This document shows, one piece after another, positions 20,437 through 31,437 of a DNA stretch of 64,000 bases (its first letter is position 1; the number at the start of each line of letters is the position of its first letter). The stretch is taken from positions 4,597,044-4,661,043 of the forward strand of contig CM055890.1 in assembly GCA_029582165.1 (NCBI GenBank). Reading direction: 5' to 3'. Both the position numbers and the translations under genes were made by a program. The notes beneath the pieces are model-generated. The model had not been told where the DNA came from and made no database searches. It saw only the letters and a program-made list of their open reading frames with translations. This stretch comes from Portulaca oleracea. Taxonomy: Eukaryota; Streptophyta; Magnoliopsida; Caryophyllales; Portulacaceae.

Positions 20437-21965
20437 TTAGCCCCTCCGGTTTGACATACTTGTAGGAATTTGCAAAGAATAGGTAGACCATAAAATCGAT
20501 CATGGTTAGTTAGACCCGCGAGTAGGAAGAAAAACCGGCCTAAATGACCCTTGTTAAGGTCCTCAGGGATCCATCCAGGCATACCGGCCCTTACCCCCTC
20601 TAGCAGTTATCTTCATTCTTCATTACAATGGTCACAATAATGCTACTAACACAATTCCCAAGTGACATCGAAGTCATACAAAGCGCAGTTCCGAATTTCA
20701 ACTGAAAACCTCTGACGCCCCAACAAGCATGTACTGAGGCACCTGCCAAAATATGCTCAATGAGCTCGACTCCTTAGAGTTGTCACAATGCAACGCGTAT
20801 CTTAACCTATAGATCTCCACCGTACGTCCCAGCAGCAATCATTGCCAGGATCGAGATTACAAGCCCTATCCCCATTCTCTCCAACTCGGTTAGTCCCTTG
20901 CCCCTGACACGGGTGGCTACAGGGTTCAAAACATGAGGGTAGATGAAGATGAAGGACGCAACGCTGAGGATGTCAAAACTGGACATGCTGGCAGGCGGGA
21001 TGGCCAAGTTTCTGATGTTGGCTTTCATGGCAGCGCCTTGCTCCACAAACAGGGAAGCCATTTGTGTGAAGACTACAGAGTACATGATCGGAGTCTCAAT
21101 ATGCATTTCACTTCTTCCACTTGGGTGACGCTGCATTAGGCCCCATGGCTCGTAGAGATGCTTCATTTGGTCCCCGCATTCGGTCTGATCACCCACGGCT
21201 CCCTTGCCCAAAAATCTCATCATCACACCAGGACAACAAACAGTGTCAAATTCAAAGTAACCCAATATGGTGTTTGAAAAGAGAGATCCAAGGTTGAGTG
21301 CCAAGTAAAAGTAGCTAAAGAAGGAGATCTTTGAGCTCCTTTCTTTAGGGTCCTCAGCATCGAACTGGTTCGCCCCAAATGTCGCAATGTTTGGTTGGTA
21401 CCCTACATTGCCAAGGGCTACCATGTATAGTGAAATGTAGAAGAATGCTACATGTAAGGTTGAGTTGGAGTCACAGGGTGTTTGCCCATCACCACAACCT
21501 CTTGGCTTTAGCAAGAATAGGTAGGATGAGAGCGATAACAAAGCCAAACCCTAGAAATCAAATTTAAACATGGAACAAAAACAATGTCAATACATATATA
21601 TATGCGCGAAGAAATTCAAAACTAGCTAGAGGGATGAGAAAACTTACAACGACAAAGATGGCTTGGAAAATGGCACAAGTCTTGTATCTACCCCAGTAGG
21701 AATCACTAAGGAAAGCACCAACAAGGGAGAAGAGATAAACAGTTCCAGTCCATTTGCTAACATTATTCGCAGCATCAGCATTGCTTTGCCCTACAACCCT
21801 TGTAAGGAACAACACCAAGTTCACTCCTAGATCCATCTTCCAGTTTTGCTACGTATTGCTGGTTCGCCATATCGATCAATAGATCCATCAGAAGTGTACT
21901 CTACTATGTCTTGCACTTCTTCATCTCTGATCTTTTCCTGAGATTGAGAATTTACCTGGGTTATG
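20437..21965 (-). pseudogene. NRT1/PTR family (NPF7-type) transporter pseudogene
   Basis: Read on the minus strand, 21960-21840 encodes a degraded N-terminus (DGSIDRYGEPAIRSKTGRW). A deletion of about 20 codons covers the first membrane segment. The frame then resumes at LGVNLVLFLTRVVG and runs through NNVSKWTGTVYLFSLVGAFL and SDSYWGRYKTCAIFQ. An intron with GTAAGT and TTCTAG ends lies at 21551-21647. The next exon has NVGYQPNIATFGANQFDAED and ISFFSYFYLALNLGSLFSNT, then loses about 75 codons of the central loop. It resumes at MYSVVFTQMASLFVEQGAAM and ends early at a stop (20807). Further decayed pieces follow on the same strand: SLSIFWQVPQYMLVGASEVF (about 20720-20780) and a GWIPEDLNKGHL-like piece (about 20540-20575). 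The order and sequence fit Arabidopsis NPF7.3 (NRT1.5), a plasma-membrane nitrate/potassium transporter of the root stele. The lesions make a working transporter impossible. Confidence 0.85.
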
Positions 21966-22513
21966 GTTTTATCATATTAATTAAACATTAATATGTAGGA
22001 GTACCAAAAAAGTAAAATAGTTGGGGTAAAAACAGATCCATCATGAATTTTTCGAGCTTTTAATATTTAGCAGAGGAAAAAGACGGTCCACAAATTATTA
22101 TTTTGCTATATATATTGTATAGTTGTGTCTTGTTGCATCGTGTTACATAACACTACTGTAACAAATATGATGCAAGTGTGTGTTTGATCTTGCAAGGAGG
22201 ACGTACCCTCAAGCCTCAACCTCAGTTGATCAATGCACCAGCAATTATTAAAAGTGAAACAGAGGCCAAGAACCTAACCAATTTCCAACGTAAATTGCAA
22301 ATCAAAATAATAAAACAAATAATTAACTAGCTAGGACTTATTATCATGTACTAATTAGTAGCTAGCCAGATGTATCGATGTTATAATCTATACAAACTTG
22401 ACACGCTTTTAGTGTTGTTGTTGCTTCTAGTATAATCTTAGTAGGCAACATTTGAGTCTAGATCTTTGAACAATAATTCTTTGTCAATTTTCTAGCTGAA
22501 TAATTAGATAACT
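21966..22513. other. AT-rich sequence upstream of the transporter pseudogene
   Basis: This would be the former promoter side of the minus-strand NPF relic. No open frame or defined element is visible. Confidence 0.4.
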
Positions 22514-22880
22514 AGGGTTAAGTTGTATATATCCTTTCAAATTTATGACATTTATACATCCAATCATAACGTTTTTTTAAGTTAATATTTACCCACTCTG
22601 AACTTTTGAACCAATGCCATTTAACTATTTTTCAGTGAATATAGCAACTTTTTCTATCAATATGTGAATTGTGATGAAATTTGCTAGCAAAAATGACCAT
22701 AATCTTAACAAGCAAATTTTATCTCATACCACATATTCATCAAAAAAGTTGCTCAATTTACTTGAAAAATAGCTAAATCAAATGATTCAAAAGTTTAGGG
22801 TGGATATATATTAACTCAATATTGTCAGAGTTGAATTCATAAAAATCATAAATTTGAAGGGGGCTATATGCAAATTTTCC
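22514..22880. repeat. Foldback element with arms of about 160 bp
   Basis: The left arm (about 22514-22670: CTTTCAAATTTATGA, CTGAACTTTTGAA, TAGCAACTTTTT, ATATGTG) is mirrored by the right arm (about 22725-22880). The arms match at about three of four positions, and the loop is about 55 bp. The shape is that of a Mutator-like or unclassified foldback MITE. I could not establish a TSD. Confidence 0.65.
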
Positions 22881-22984
22881 AGGTGCTCGATACTACAATT
22901 GAAACATACCTTTTGACAGATATTCAAGCAAGCCATTGTTGTTGATAAAACAAGCAAATCAACAATTTTATGTATATGCTTATG

Positions 22985-23145
22985 GCATCGTTCTTTTGTG
23001 CGTTAACGCAACTAACCGCAACGCAACCTACCACATCATACCGCAAATTACCATTACCTTTTTACTATTTCCACCATAACTTACCGCAGTCTACCGCAAC
23101 TAACCGCAATGCAATGTAAACGCAACGCACAAAAGAACGGTGCCT
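22985..23145. mobile_element. Short MITE ending CGTTCTTTTGTGCGTT
   Basis: GGCATCGTTCTTTTGTGCGT on the left and ACGCACAAAAGAACGGTGCC on the right are inverted ends. In between are many GCAACTAACCGCAACGC words in both orientations. A truncated relative lies at 31341-31437. About 155 bp with no coding capacity. Superfamily not determined. Confidence 0.7.
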
Positions 23146-23411
23146 ATACCCAATGCAAATCAAGACAAGTTTGGAGGCTTAGAATGTGTTTTGTGTATGT
23201 GAGAAAGAGAGAATTAGATGATAACAATGCAACTTGTTCTTCACTTTCTCACTAATAGGAGAGTTTGCAAATGTGAGGATAGAGTGAGCAAAGAGAGGGG
23301 TATATATAGAAGAGAGGAGAGAGAAAACGAGGGTTTAATTCAATGAACAACACAGATGGTGATCGAGGGTGGGTCCAAAAAGTATGCAAGTGATGTCAAT
23401 AAAGTCAATAT

Positions 23412-24099
23412 TGTTGTAAAACTAGCAATAATCACAGCAGGAAAGATCTTACTTGAAAAGGATGAACGAGAGAAAAGGACACTGTGGCGTGGTAAACCCA
23501 CTGTCCTGAAAGTGATTTCGCCTGAGCACATATGCAAACTCTCCAATAGCGGCCACTCCCCAGGATTACACGGTCTGGTTAATTTTGTGCATTCTCCATT
23601 AACCAGTTGGAGTGAACGAGTAATTGCCCAAAATTTTTAAGAGAAGCAGAGAAGAGATGAATAAAATCTGATAGAATTTTTTCTGTGTTGAACAAGAAAG
23701 GAAGAGAAGGTTTAAATAGAAGAAGGGAGGAAAACAAGAGAGCAAGCCTTGGAAAATGCAGTGTTGAAGACTGCAAAATCAAGCATTGAGACCCCAACAA
23801 TCAGTCCCAAGCTCCAAAGCCCTCGAAAACACGCGCAATAAATTAACCCGTCAAAAACCGAGACAGAAAATTAAAACTGTTTAAAAAGTGACCAAACCAA
23901 CCCGAGCCCGGCCCGACCGGACGGACGGCGGCGGCGGCGCGCGCGCGCGTGTGGACCACCAAGTCCACCCTTATCTCACTTAGTTCAAATAGCTTTGGAG
24001 AACTCTACTATTTAAAGTAGAACAATTCTCACTTTTCTACCAATGTGGGACACCAACTTGTTCCCAACAAAACTTAACTTTGAGACTTAAAATCCAACA
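23412..24099 (-). repeat. Copia 3' LTR (688 bp)
   Basis: On the element's strand it starts TGTTGGATTTTAAG and ends TTTTACAACA. It contains a GC-rich microsatellite (GGACGGACGGCGGCGGC followed by alternating GC, about 23917-23949) that differs in length and phase from the other LTR. The 73-codon frame repeated in both LTRs (23579-23800 and 28716-28937) is a by-product of the LTR sequence. Confidence 0.9.
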
Positions 24100-24619
24100 A
24101 TCCCCCACAAGGATCAAAGTTTTCCAAACAAACAAGAAAAAGAGAAGAAAATTTGGGCAATAAAAGAGATCACTGCATAAGAGTTAATATCTTGCGATTT
24201 GAATTAACAGTTAGTAACATCAAGCTTAAGATAAACATCCTATCTAGTGAACAAAGTCTGGAACTTGATAGGGAGTTGTAAATCTGTCACTTGAGTACAT
24301 AGTAATCTCACACTCGTTTTGTACTCCGCGATTGACGCCTTATACTAGCCATACGTCCAACCTGGTTCTCATGGATGCTTTTAGGAGATAGGCCCACCAA
24401 TCTCCAAAGGAAGCGGCTAAACTTCCACATCTCACGTAGGTGAGTTCATCAAGTGTGTACTACTTCACACCTCCAATTTAATGGATATGAACTCATTAAG
24501 AGCTAAAGCTCAACCTCAATCAAACAGTAGTAAGCACCGTATACACACCATAGGGAGGGAAACTAAATGGTGCTCCTGAATTGTTGATGACTTCGTTAGT
24601 ACCCCTGGAACTTGCCTTT

Positions 24620-25076
24620 TACAGCTAAGTGGGGATCAATCACCACAATTCACGTAATGGGTCTCAATCCCATCCCCCTCGATGTGTCCATGACCATTTT
24701 CCTACAAAGGCCTTTTGTTAACGGATCCGCGAGATTTTTCTCGGACTTCACATAGTCCAGTGATATCACTCCAGTTTCCAGAAGCTCCTTGACAACCTAT
24801 GTCTTATGCGAATATGCCTTCTCTTCCCATTGAAGGCTTTATTCCGAGCCACTGCAATGGCTGCTTGGTTGTCACAATGCAGAGCAATAGAAGGAGTTGG
24901 CTTCCCCCACAGTGGAATGTCTGCCAATAGATTTCTGAGCCAATCGGCCTCACTACCGCCAATTCAAGAGCAATAAACTCGATTCCATAGTAGACATGGC
25001 GACAAGATTGTTTAGAAGATTTCGAGGATATAGCACAACCACTAATGTAAACACATATCCACTAGTTGAATTAATT
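24620..25076 (-). pseudogene. Copia RNase H remnant
   Basis: Downstream of the reverse transcriptase stop, the minus strand in shifting frames still shows SGYVFT, SWKSSKQ-like and CHVYYGIEFIALELA phrases. It also shows LHCDNQAAIAVARN and FNGKRRHIRIRH, which are the RNase H active-site region and C-terminus of copia elements. Several stops and shifts separate them. Confidence 0.65.
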
Positions 25077-26018
25077 TCACATTATCGATACCCAGTTCGC
25101 ATCAGTATATCCCTCTAGTACAGCAGGGTTTCTACCGAATTGTAAACATAAATCCATGGTACCTCTCAAATATCTAAGCAATCTTCTCAAAGCATTCCAA
25201 TGATCATTATTAGGATTGTGGGTATACCTGCTAAGTCTACTTACAGCATATGCAATATCAGGTCTAGTATAGTTCATGAGAAACATAACGCTACCAATAA
25301 CCTTGGCATATTCAGATTGACACACAGGATCTCCTTTATGCTTCCTCAAATGAATGCTAGCATCATAAGGAGTTCTTACAGGTTCCACATCAAAGGAGTT
25401 GAACTTTCTGAGAATCTTTTCGATATAGTGAGATTGGTTCAAGGACATTCCTTTAGGAGTTCTCTTAATCTTAACTCCTAAAATCACATCAGCCTCACCC
25501 ATATCTTTCATTTCAAATTTAGAACTCAAGAAAGTTTTCACCTCATTTATAACATTCATGTTTGTGCCAAAAATAAGCATGTCATCCACATATAAGCATA
25601 TAATAACGCATCCATTGGAGTCATGCTTAGAATAAACACATGCATCAGCTTCATTTGCAATAAATCCAAAGCCAGTGATAGTGCTGTCAAATTTCTCATA
25701 CCATTGTTTGGGAGCCTGTTTTAACCCATACAGAGATTTAACAAGCCTGCATACCTTGTTTTCTTGTCCAGGCACAATCAACCCTTCAGGTTGCTCCATG
25801 TATATCTCTTCATCTAAGTCCCCATTCAGAAAAGCAGTTTTCACATCCATTTGATGCACATATAAGTCATGAATAGAAGCAATAGCAAGCAAGACTCTAA
25901 TAGTGGCAATTTTAGTAACAGGAGAATAAGTATCGAAATAATCAATCTCCTTTCTCTGATTGTACCCTTTTACCACAACTCGAGCTTTGTATTTATCGAT
26001 TGATCCATCAGCTTTCAA
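25077..26018 (-). CDS. Copia reverse transcriptase and start of RNase H (open 313 codons)
   Basis: The open frame holds the copia RT order: [55 protein letters not shown], and the catalytic [10 protein letters not shown]. These are followed by [14 protein letters not shown] and the RNase H entry GYTDANW, where the frame ends. The YVDD box is intact. The upstream piece of the polyprotein is separated by a stop at about 26019-26045, so this is one segment of a broken polyprotein. Confidence 0.85.
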   Translation of the reverse strand: MKADGSIDKYKARVVVKGYNQRKEIDYFDTYSPVTKIATIRVLLAIASIHDLYVHQMDVKTAFLNGDLDEEIYMEQPEGLIVPGQENKVCRLVKSLYGLKQAPKQWYEKFDSTITGFGFIANEADACVYSKHDSNGCVIICLYVDDMLIFGTNMNVINEVKTFLSSKFEMKDMGEADVILGVKIKRTPKGMSLNQSHYIEKILRKFNSFDVEPVRTPYDASIHLRKHKGDPVCQSEYAKVIGSVMFLMNYTRPDIAYAVSRLSRYTHNPNNDHWNALRRLLRYLRGTMDLCLQFGRNPAVLEGYTDANWVSIM

Positions 26019-26044
26019 TTTCCTTTAAAACACCCATTTACACC

Positions 26045-27414
26045 CTATGGTTTACAACCTCTAGGAAGGTCAGTCAGAATCCATGTTCTATTACTCAAAA
26101 TGGACTCAAGTTCACTACTAATGGCTTCTTTCCAAAAGACAGAATTGATGGATTTCATTGCTTCGTCATAAGTTTTGGGGTCTTCCTCAATGATATATAC
26201 AGAAATAATTTCATCACATAAGAAGTCATGCTCGGTCAAGAAAGAGGTAATAAATTCAGGTCCAAAGGATAGTTCCTTTCTAGGTCTTTTACTCCTTCTA
26301 GGTTCAGTCTCATGCTCAACAGGTTGAGATGCAGTACAAGTAGAAGAAACAGATTGAACATGTTGTGCACATTTCATTGGAAAAATATGCTCAAAGAATT
26401 CAGCATCTCTGGCTTCTATAATATTGCCATGCATGTAAGAGCCATTCACACTTTTAGTAATAAATCTATAAGCAGCACTTTGATAGGCATATCCAATAAA
26501 TACAGCATCAACAGTTTTTGGTCCTATCTTATTTCTCTTGAAATCAGGTAACCCAACTTTAGCAAGACACCCCCACACTTTCAAGAATCTCAGGTTGGGT
26601 GGGTAACCCTTCCAGAGCTCATAAGGAGTCTTATCTAACTTCTTATGAGGTACACGGTTAAGCACATGACAAGCAGAAGAATAGCTTCCCCACATATTAT
26701 CAGTGGACTGAACTAATCAACATGGCATTCATCATGTTCTTTAAGGACCTGTTTTTTCTTTCAGCTATGCCATTTTGCTGGGGTTCATAAGGAGCAGTTC
26801 GTTCATGGATTATCCCATTTTCCTCACAGAACTTTTTAAGTGAGGTGGAGTCATACTCTCCTCCTCTATCACTCCTTAGTCTCTTAATCTTTCTATTGAG
26901 CTGATTCTCAACTTCAGCTTTATACTTTAAGAACATCTCTTCTGCCTCATCCTTAGAATTTAGGAGATAAACCATAGTGAATCTAGAGTAGTTATCCACA
27001 AAGGTAATGTAGTATCTTTTGCCACCTCTAGACATATGGTTTTTGAAGTCCCCTAAGTCACTATGAGCTAGTTCAAGGAGCTCAGATTGTCTGTCTATTG
27101 ATTTATGAGGTTTGCTATGAAACTTAGCCTCAACACATACTTCACATTTAGAGAACTCATTGTTAACAGATTAGGAATTAAGGCCAAGTGTTTTAGCCTT
27201 TTAATGGAGGCAACATTCACATGTCATAATCTAGCATGCCATAAATCAAGAGACTCAAAAATATAAGCAGAAGAAGTTCCAACATTCTCATTCATTTTCA
27301 CACATACAAAGATCCGAATCACAAGTCCAAGATGGTTACAAAAGCCCTTCCCACAAACTCCCATTCTTGGTAAGGATAATGCGATTTCCCTCAAGGGTCA
27401 ATTTGAGACCAAAT
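26045..27414 (-). pseudogene. Copia pre-integrase and integrase segments
   Basis: From 27414 down, a frameshifted GAG-pre-integrase region retains an LWHARLGHVN block (about 27230-27260) carrying the His pair of the HHCC zinc site. 27035-26700 is open and shows YITFVDNYSRF (first Asp), LRSDRGGEY (second Asp) and PQQNGIAERKNR (Glu), so the DDE catalytic residues remain. After a stop at about 26697, 26695-26045 continues with CHVLNRVP, TPYELWKG and VWGCLAKV, the typical integrase C-terminal region and linker to RT. Confidence 0.8.
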
Positions 27415-28540
27415 TTAAGAAGCAAGTTTCGAAATGAGGTTTCTACGCATTTCAGTCGCACAACACATCGATGAGAGATAAAACTTTGCGGAAGTTAGTT
27501 TTAAAGAAATCTTCCCTTTCCTTGAACGGAGGCAAGTGGCATTTCCCATGTAAACGGTTCGCCATCCGCTTTCAAAGGTTTGGAAGAGGCTTCTGTCTGT
27601 GCATATGTGTTTGGTGGCTCCAGTGTCGACCACCCACTCGACATTGTTGTAAGCAAGGTTCACTTCCGAGACCATGGCAATGATAGTCTCAAGTGTCTCA
27701 GCAAGGTTGGCTTGATTCTTTTTGTTTTTGCTTCTACAGTCCTTGGCCTTGTGTCCCGGTTTGCCGCACTCGTGACATTTCCCTTGAAATTTATACTTTT
27801 TGCCCGGAGACTTGAAGTTGCTTGCTTGAGGACTCTTCCCTTTATTTTTGAACCTGTCATTATAAGATTTTGGTTCAACCAGATTAGCACCAGTAGAGTT
27901 AGAATAAATTTGTAGCCCCTTGTCCTTGATACGATTTTCTTCCTCAATTTTCAAATGCCCAACCAGGTCTTCTAGGGTCAGATCAGTTTCCTTGTGCATT
28001 AACTGGTTTCGGTACTCTTTCCAGGAGGAAGGCAACTTTTCAATCAGAACAATAGCAAGGGTAACATCACAGATTTTCAGACCTTCAGAAGCAATTGCAG
28101 AACATAAATTTTCATACTCATGAATCTGATCTATAATAGGCTTATCATCACCAACTTGGAAATTTAACCATTTACTCACAGCATATCTCTTAGACACAGA
28201 TCATCATTCCCATATTTCTTTTGAGTGCAGACCAAATCTCATAAGCAGAATCAAACTTCATGTAAATATCAAGCAAAGCATTATTCATGTAATGAAGCAA
28301 CATTCCTTTACAAGTTCGATCATCTCTAGCATACTTGTCATCATAATCAGACACAACTTGAGCATCAGTAGCAGGAGGCAATTTTTTCTTCTCTTCTAGG
28401 GTATGGGCAACATCAATTTGTTCGAGATAAAACTTAATCCTAACAGACCAACGCTTGTAATTCTTTCCATCCAAAGGTTCCAATTTAGACATGTCAGGAA
28501 CAGTAAACTTGTTGGTTGCCATGACTAAAGCCATAATCAC
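27415..28540 (-). pseudogene. Copia gag and protease, frameshifted
   Basis: 28540-28190 encodes the gag start (LEPLDGKNYKRWSVRIKFYL). It runs out of frame at about 28190-28197, where the next open segment (28197-27415) takes over with LPSSWKEYRNQLMHK. The CCHC zinc knuckle CHECGKPGHKAKDC and the protease motif VVDTGATKHICT follow. The frameshift separates gag from the zinc knuckle and protease. Confidence 0.8.
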
Positions 28541-28558
28541 TTTCAGATTGTTGTAAAA

Positions 28559-29239
28559 CTAGCAATAATCACAGCAGGAAAGATCTTACTTGAAAAGGAT
28601 GAACGAGAGAAAAGGACACCGTGGCGTGGTAAACCCACTGTCCTGAAAGTGATTTCGCCTGAGCACAGATGCAAACTCTCCAATAGCGGCCACTCCCTAG
28701 GATTACACGGTCTGGTTAATTTTGAGCATTCTCCATTAACCAGTTGGAGTGAACGAGTAATTGCCCAAAATTTTTAAGAGAAGCAGAGAAGAGATGAATA
28801 AAATCTGATAGAATTTTTTGTGTGTTGAACAAGAAAGGAAGAGAAGGTTTAAATAGAAGAAGGGAAGAAAACAAGAGAGCAAGCCTTGGAAACTGCAGTG
28901 TTGAAGACTGCAAAATCAAGCATTGAGACCCCAACAATCAGTCCCAAGCTCCAAAGCCCTCGAAAACACGCGCAATAAATTAACCCGTCAAAAACCGAGA
29001 CATAAAATTAAAACTGTTTAAAAAGTGACCAAACCAACCCGAGCCCGGCCCGACCGGACGGACGGCGGCGGCGGCGGCGCGCGCGCATGTGTGGACCACC
29101 AAGTCCACCCTTATCTCACTTAGTTCAAATAGCTTTGGAGAACTCTACTATTTAAAGTAGAACAATTCTCACTTTTCTACCAATGTGGGACACCAACTTG
29201 TTCCCAACAAAACTTAACTTTGAGACTTAAAATCCAACG
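28559..29239 (-). repeat. Copia 5' LTR (681 bp)
   Basis: Matches 23412-24099 almost throughout. The terminal base differs (CCAACG instead of CCAACA on the plus strand), and the GC-rich microsatellite near 29058-29085 is interrupted differently. The AATAT TSD follows at 29240. Confidence 0.9.
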
Positions 29240-29244
29240 AATAT

Positions 29245-30226
29245 TTAATTAGCTTTAATTAGTTTTTCAATGGTGAATATGAATTTGACTCATATTAATT
29301 AAAAAAAATAAATAGCTCATTCTTAATAATATAATTAATTTGGTTATACTGATAACAAATGACGTGCAGAAGGAGAGAGAGAAAAATATGATTAAAATAT
29401 TAGTGTGTTAAATTCATTTTCAAACTCATCTCGTGAGACTGCTGACGAGAGTCTCTTGAGATGGGTCTCATTCTCGATCACAACTGAAATGTCCCACACG
29501 ACCTTATTCCGTTATCATCCCGTCTCTTGTCAGTTATTGGATTCATGTTAGATAGTTCCATAGTTGTTGGATTCATGTTGCGCATTTAGGGTCGCCTTTT
29601 TTAGATTATTTGTCGACGTGTATCTATATTTATTTATATTTACTTATATTTACCTGCATCTATACCTATTAATATTTATAAGTTTTATAATTTTAATCAT
29701 AATACTTTACAAAATTAAACTATTCTTACAAAATAAATTAATATATATATTAATATACATTAATGCCATGATAAATTTGTGCTAGAAAGTTCTCAAATAT
29801 AGCTTAATTAAGCAAAAATTTGATTTCTCACATTTCTATTTCAAATATAAAAATCCACTTCATATGATTAGGAACATATTATTTAATTAGGTGGTTCTGC
29901 TTATGCAAACACTCTTATATATTTAACTCCATATATATACGAATATATGAGTCTGTTTCCATATTCAAGATTTCAAAAAGAGAAACATGTGATGAAGAGA
30001 TCCTCTATCTGTATCATTTTTCACTTAGAATAACAATTGAGAGAACATTTGAAAGGTTAAAAGCACTTGGAACGTATTGAAAGACATAATGCTTCTAGTG
30101 CCCAAGCAATGATTAATCCATGTAATATAACGAGTTATACATTATACTACTTCATCAACATACACCAAAAAGGATACCAATTTCAAAGACCACTCTTATT
30201 CTTGCCGGAATTAAGGTTAAAACTAA
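29245..30226. other. AT-rich intergenic sequence
   Basis: No gene. A 73-codon plus-strand frame at 29564-29785 is Tyr/Leu/Ile-rich translation of TATTTATATTTA tracts. A GAGTCTCTTGAGATGGGTCTCA block near 29449 is partly palindromic. Confidence 0.4.
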
Positions 30227-30336
30227 CATTAAAGCTCTAATACACCTCTCTTATTCTTACCGGAATTACTTAGATCCTGGGTACTTCAGGGTCTAATTAG
30301 TTCCGACATGAATAAGCTAGAGAGGTGTATTATAGC
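30227..30336. repeat. Foldback of about 110 bp
   Basis: The left arm AAGCTCTAATACACCTCTC...TTATTC..ACCGGAATTA and the right arm TAATTAGTTCCGACATGAAT...GAGAGGTGTATTATAGCTT are inverted. The centre near CCTGGGTACTTCAGG is itself nearly palindromic. Similar TCTTATTCTTGCCGGAATTA sequence occurs just upstream (30188-30212), so part of the arm is also repeated directly. Confidence 0.7.
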
Positions 30337-31340
30337 TTCAATACAAATTTTAACCTGAAGTTTGATGCTAATCGGGTGATAAATTCAACTATGGGAAGAA
30401 AAAGATTTTGAAAAAGCAGTACACAAGCCTTTTTTTAAACTACAAACTTTAAGGTCCTTTTTTATTCAAATTTTAACCCTAGAGGGGGGATGATTAGGGT
30501 TATGTAAATAATAACTCAGCTGATAAGAAGACTGTGAGGTCCTCAAAGCAGCTTACTAGGACAGAAGACCTTGCAGACGTCTTCTGTTCTTGAGGCCTCA
30601 CTGAAGAGGCGATTACAAACAGTGACCTCACTCAGTAGAGGTTCACTGGACTCAGCCAAACTTACGACCTCAGGAGGTCCTCACCAGTTAGACCACTGGT
30701 TACAAAACTCACCACAACACAAATGTGGTTACACTCAGAATATTCACTCAATATTCCTACACTCAGAGTTTTCTTTCACAAAACTCCTACAACTGATTTA
30801 CTTGCTTGGAAATCGATCAATAACAATGTAGGTATGCAGCCGTATATATATTTGGGAGTTGGAGGCAGCAACAACTTCTTGATTCTCCAAGGGATAATTT
30901 CCATTCTTGAGCTCTCTTCAAAATCTTCTTGATTTCCTTGATTTGCTTTCCATTCGGATGATATCTGGAAATAAGGAAGGTAGCGGTTATTGTATCAAAT
31001 CATGCAGAATAATAGAAAGTATATTTTAGGGTTTGTGGAATACTTCCCTAAATTTCTGTCTTTCAAACAAAATCGTAATGCTGTCGCTGGAGGTCCTCGG
31101 AGTGTGCTGCAGAAAGGTCCTCGGGGCTTATTGTGATGAGGTCCTCAAGGTTGAGATTCTTCGGAGATCATAGTAGTGTAGTACGGAGTACCATGTTGTT
31201 GAAACAATGACTAATTAAAATGCTTCCAGTAAATATGACGACTATATTCCATCCATAAAATATCTAGATTAGCAGCTGAGCCGCCCCATATATGAGCTTT
31301 ATATTCTTTATGTTTTCGGTTATGTATTTAATTTTAACCC
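30337..31340. other. Unassigned sequence with repeated AGGTCCTC words
   Basis: AGGTCCTC occurs near 30536, 30675, 31091, 31113 and 31138, mostly in phrases such as GAGGTCCTCAAGG. No long frame or known domain is visible. It could be the degraded leader or LTR of a retrotransposon. Confidence 0.35.
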
Positions 31341-31437
31341 CGTTCTTTTGTGCATTGTGTTTACGTTGCATTGCGTTGCGTTACGTTTAGTTGCGTTGGA
31401 AATAGTTAAAAAGTAATGATAATTTGCGTTATGTTAC
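31341..31437. mobile_element. Truncated copy of the CGTTCTTTTGTGC MITE
   Basis: CCGTTCTTTTGTGCATTGTG, GTTGCATTGCGTTGCGTTAC and AAAAAGTAATGATAATTTGCG match the complement of the element at 22985-23145. The copy stops abruptly where the truncated 5' LTR begins (about 31438). Confidence 0.7.

Larger units (their letters stand above)
23412..29239 (-). mobile_element. Complete Ty1/copia retrotransposon, minus strand, TSD AATAT
   Basis: Two near-identical LTRs (23412-24099 and 28559-29239) enclose a 4.5-kb interior. The 5-bp repeat AATAT flanks it exactly at 23407-23411 and 29240-29244. On the minus strand the domain order is gag, protease, integrase, reverse transcriptase, RNase H, which is the copia order. 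A polypurine tract (TTGTGGGGGAT) abuts the 3' LTR at 24100-24110. The gag ATG lies within about 20 bp of the 5' LTR, and I see no TATCAGAGC-type primer-binding site, so the priming tRNA is unclear. Frameshifts and stops break the polyprotein. The two LTRs differ at only about eight bases plus a GC-repeat length change, so insertion was recent. Confidence 0.92.

Noticed and set aside
23579..28937. A 73-codon frame found twice (23579-23800 and 28716-28937)
   Set aside because: Copies lie in the two copia LTRs.
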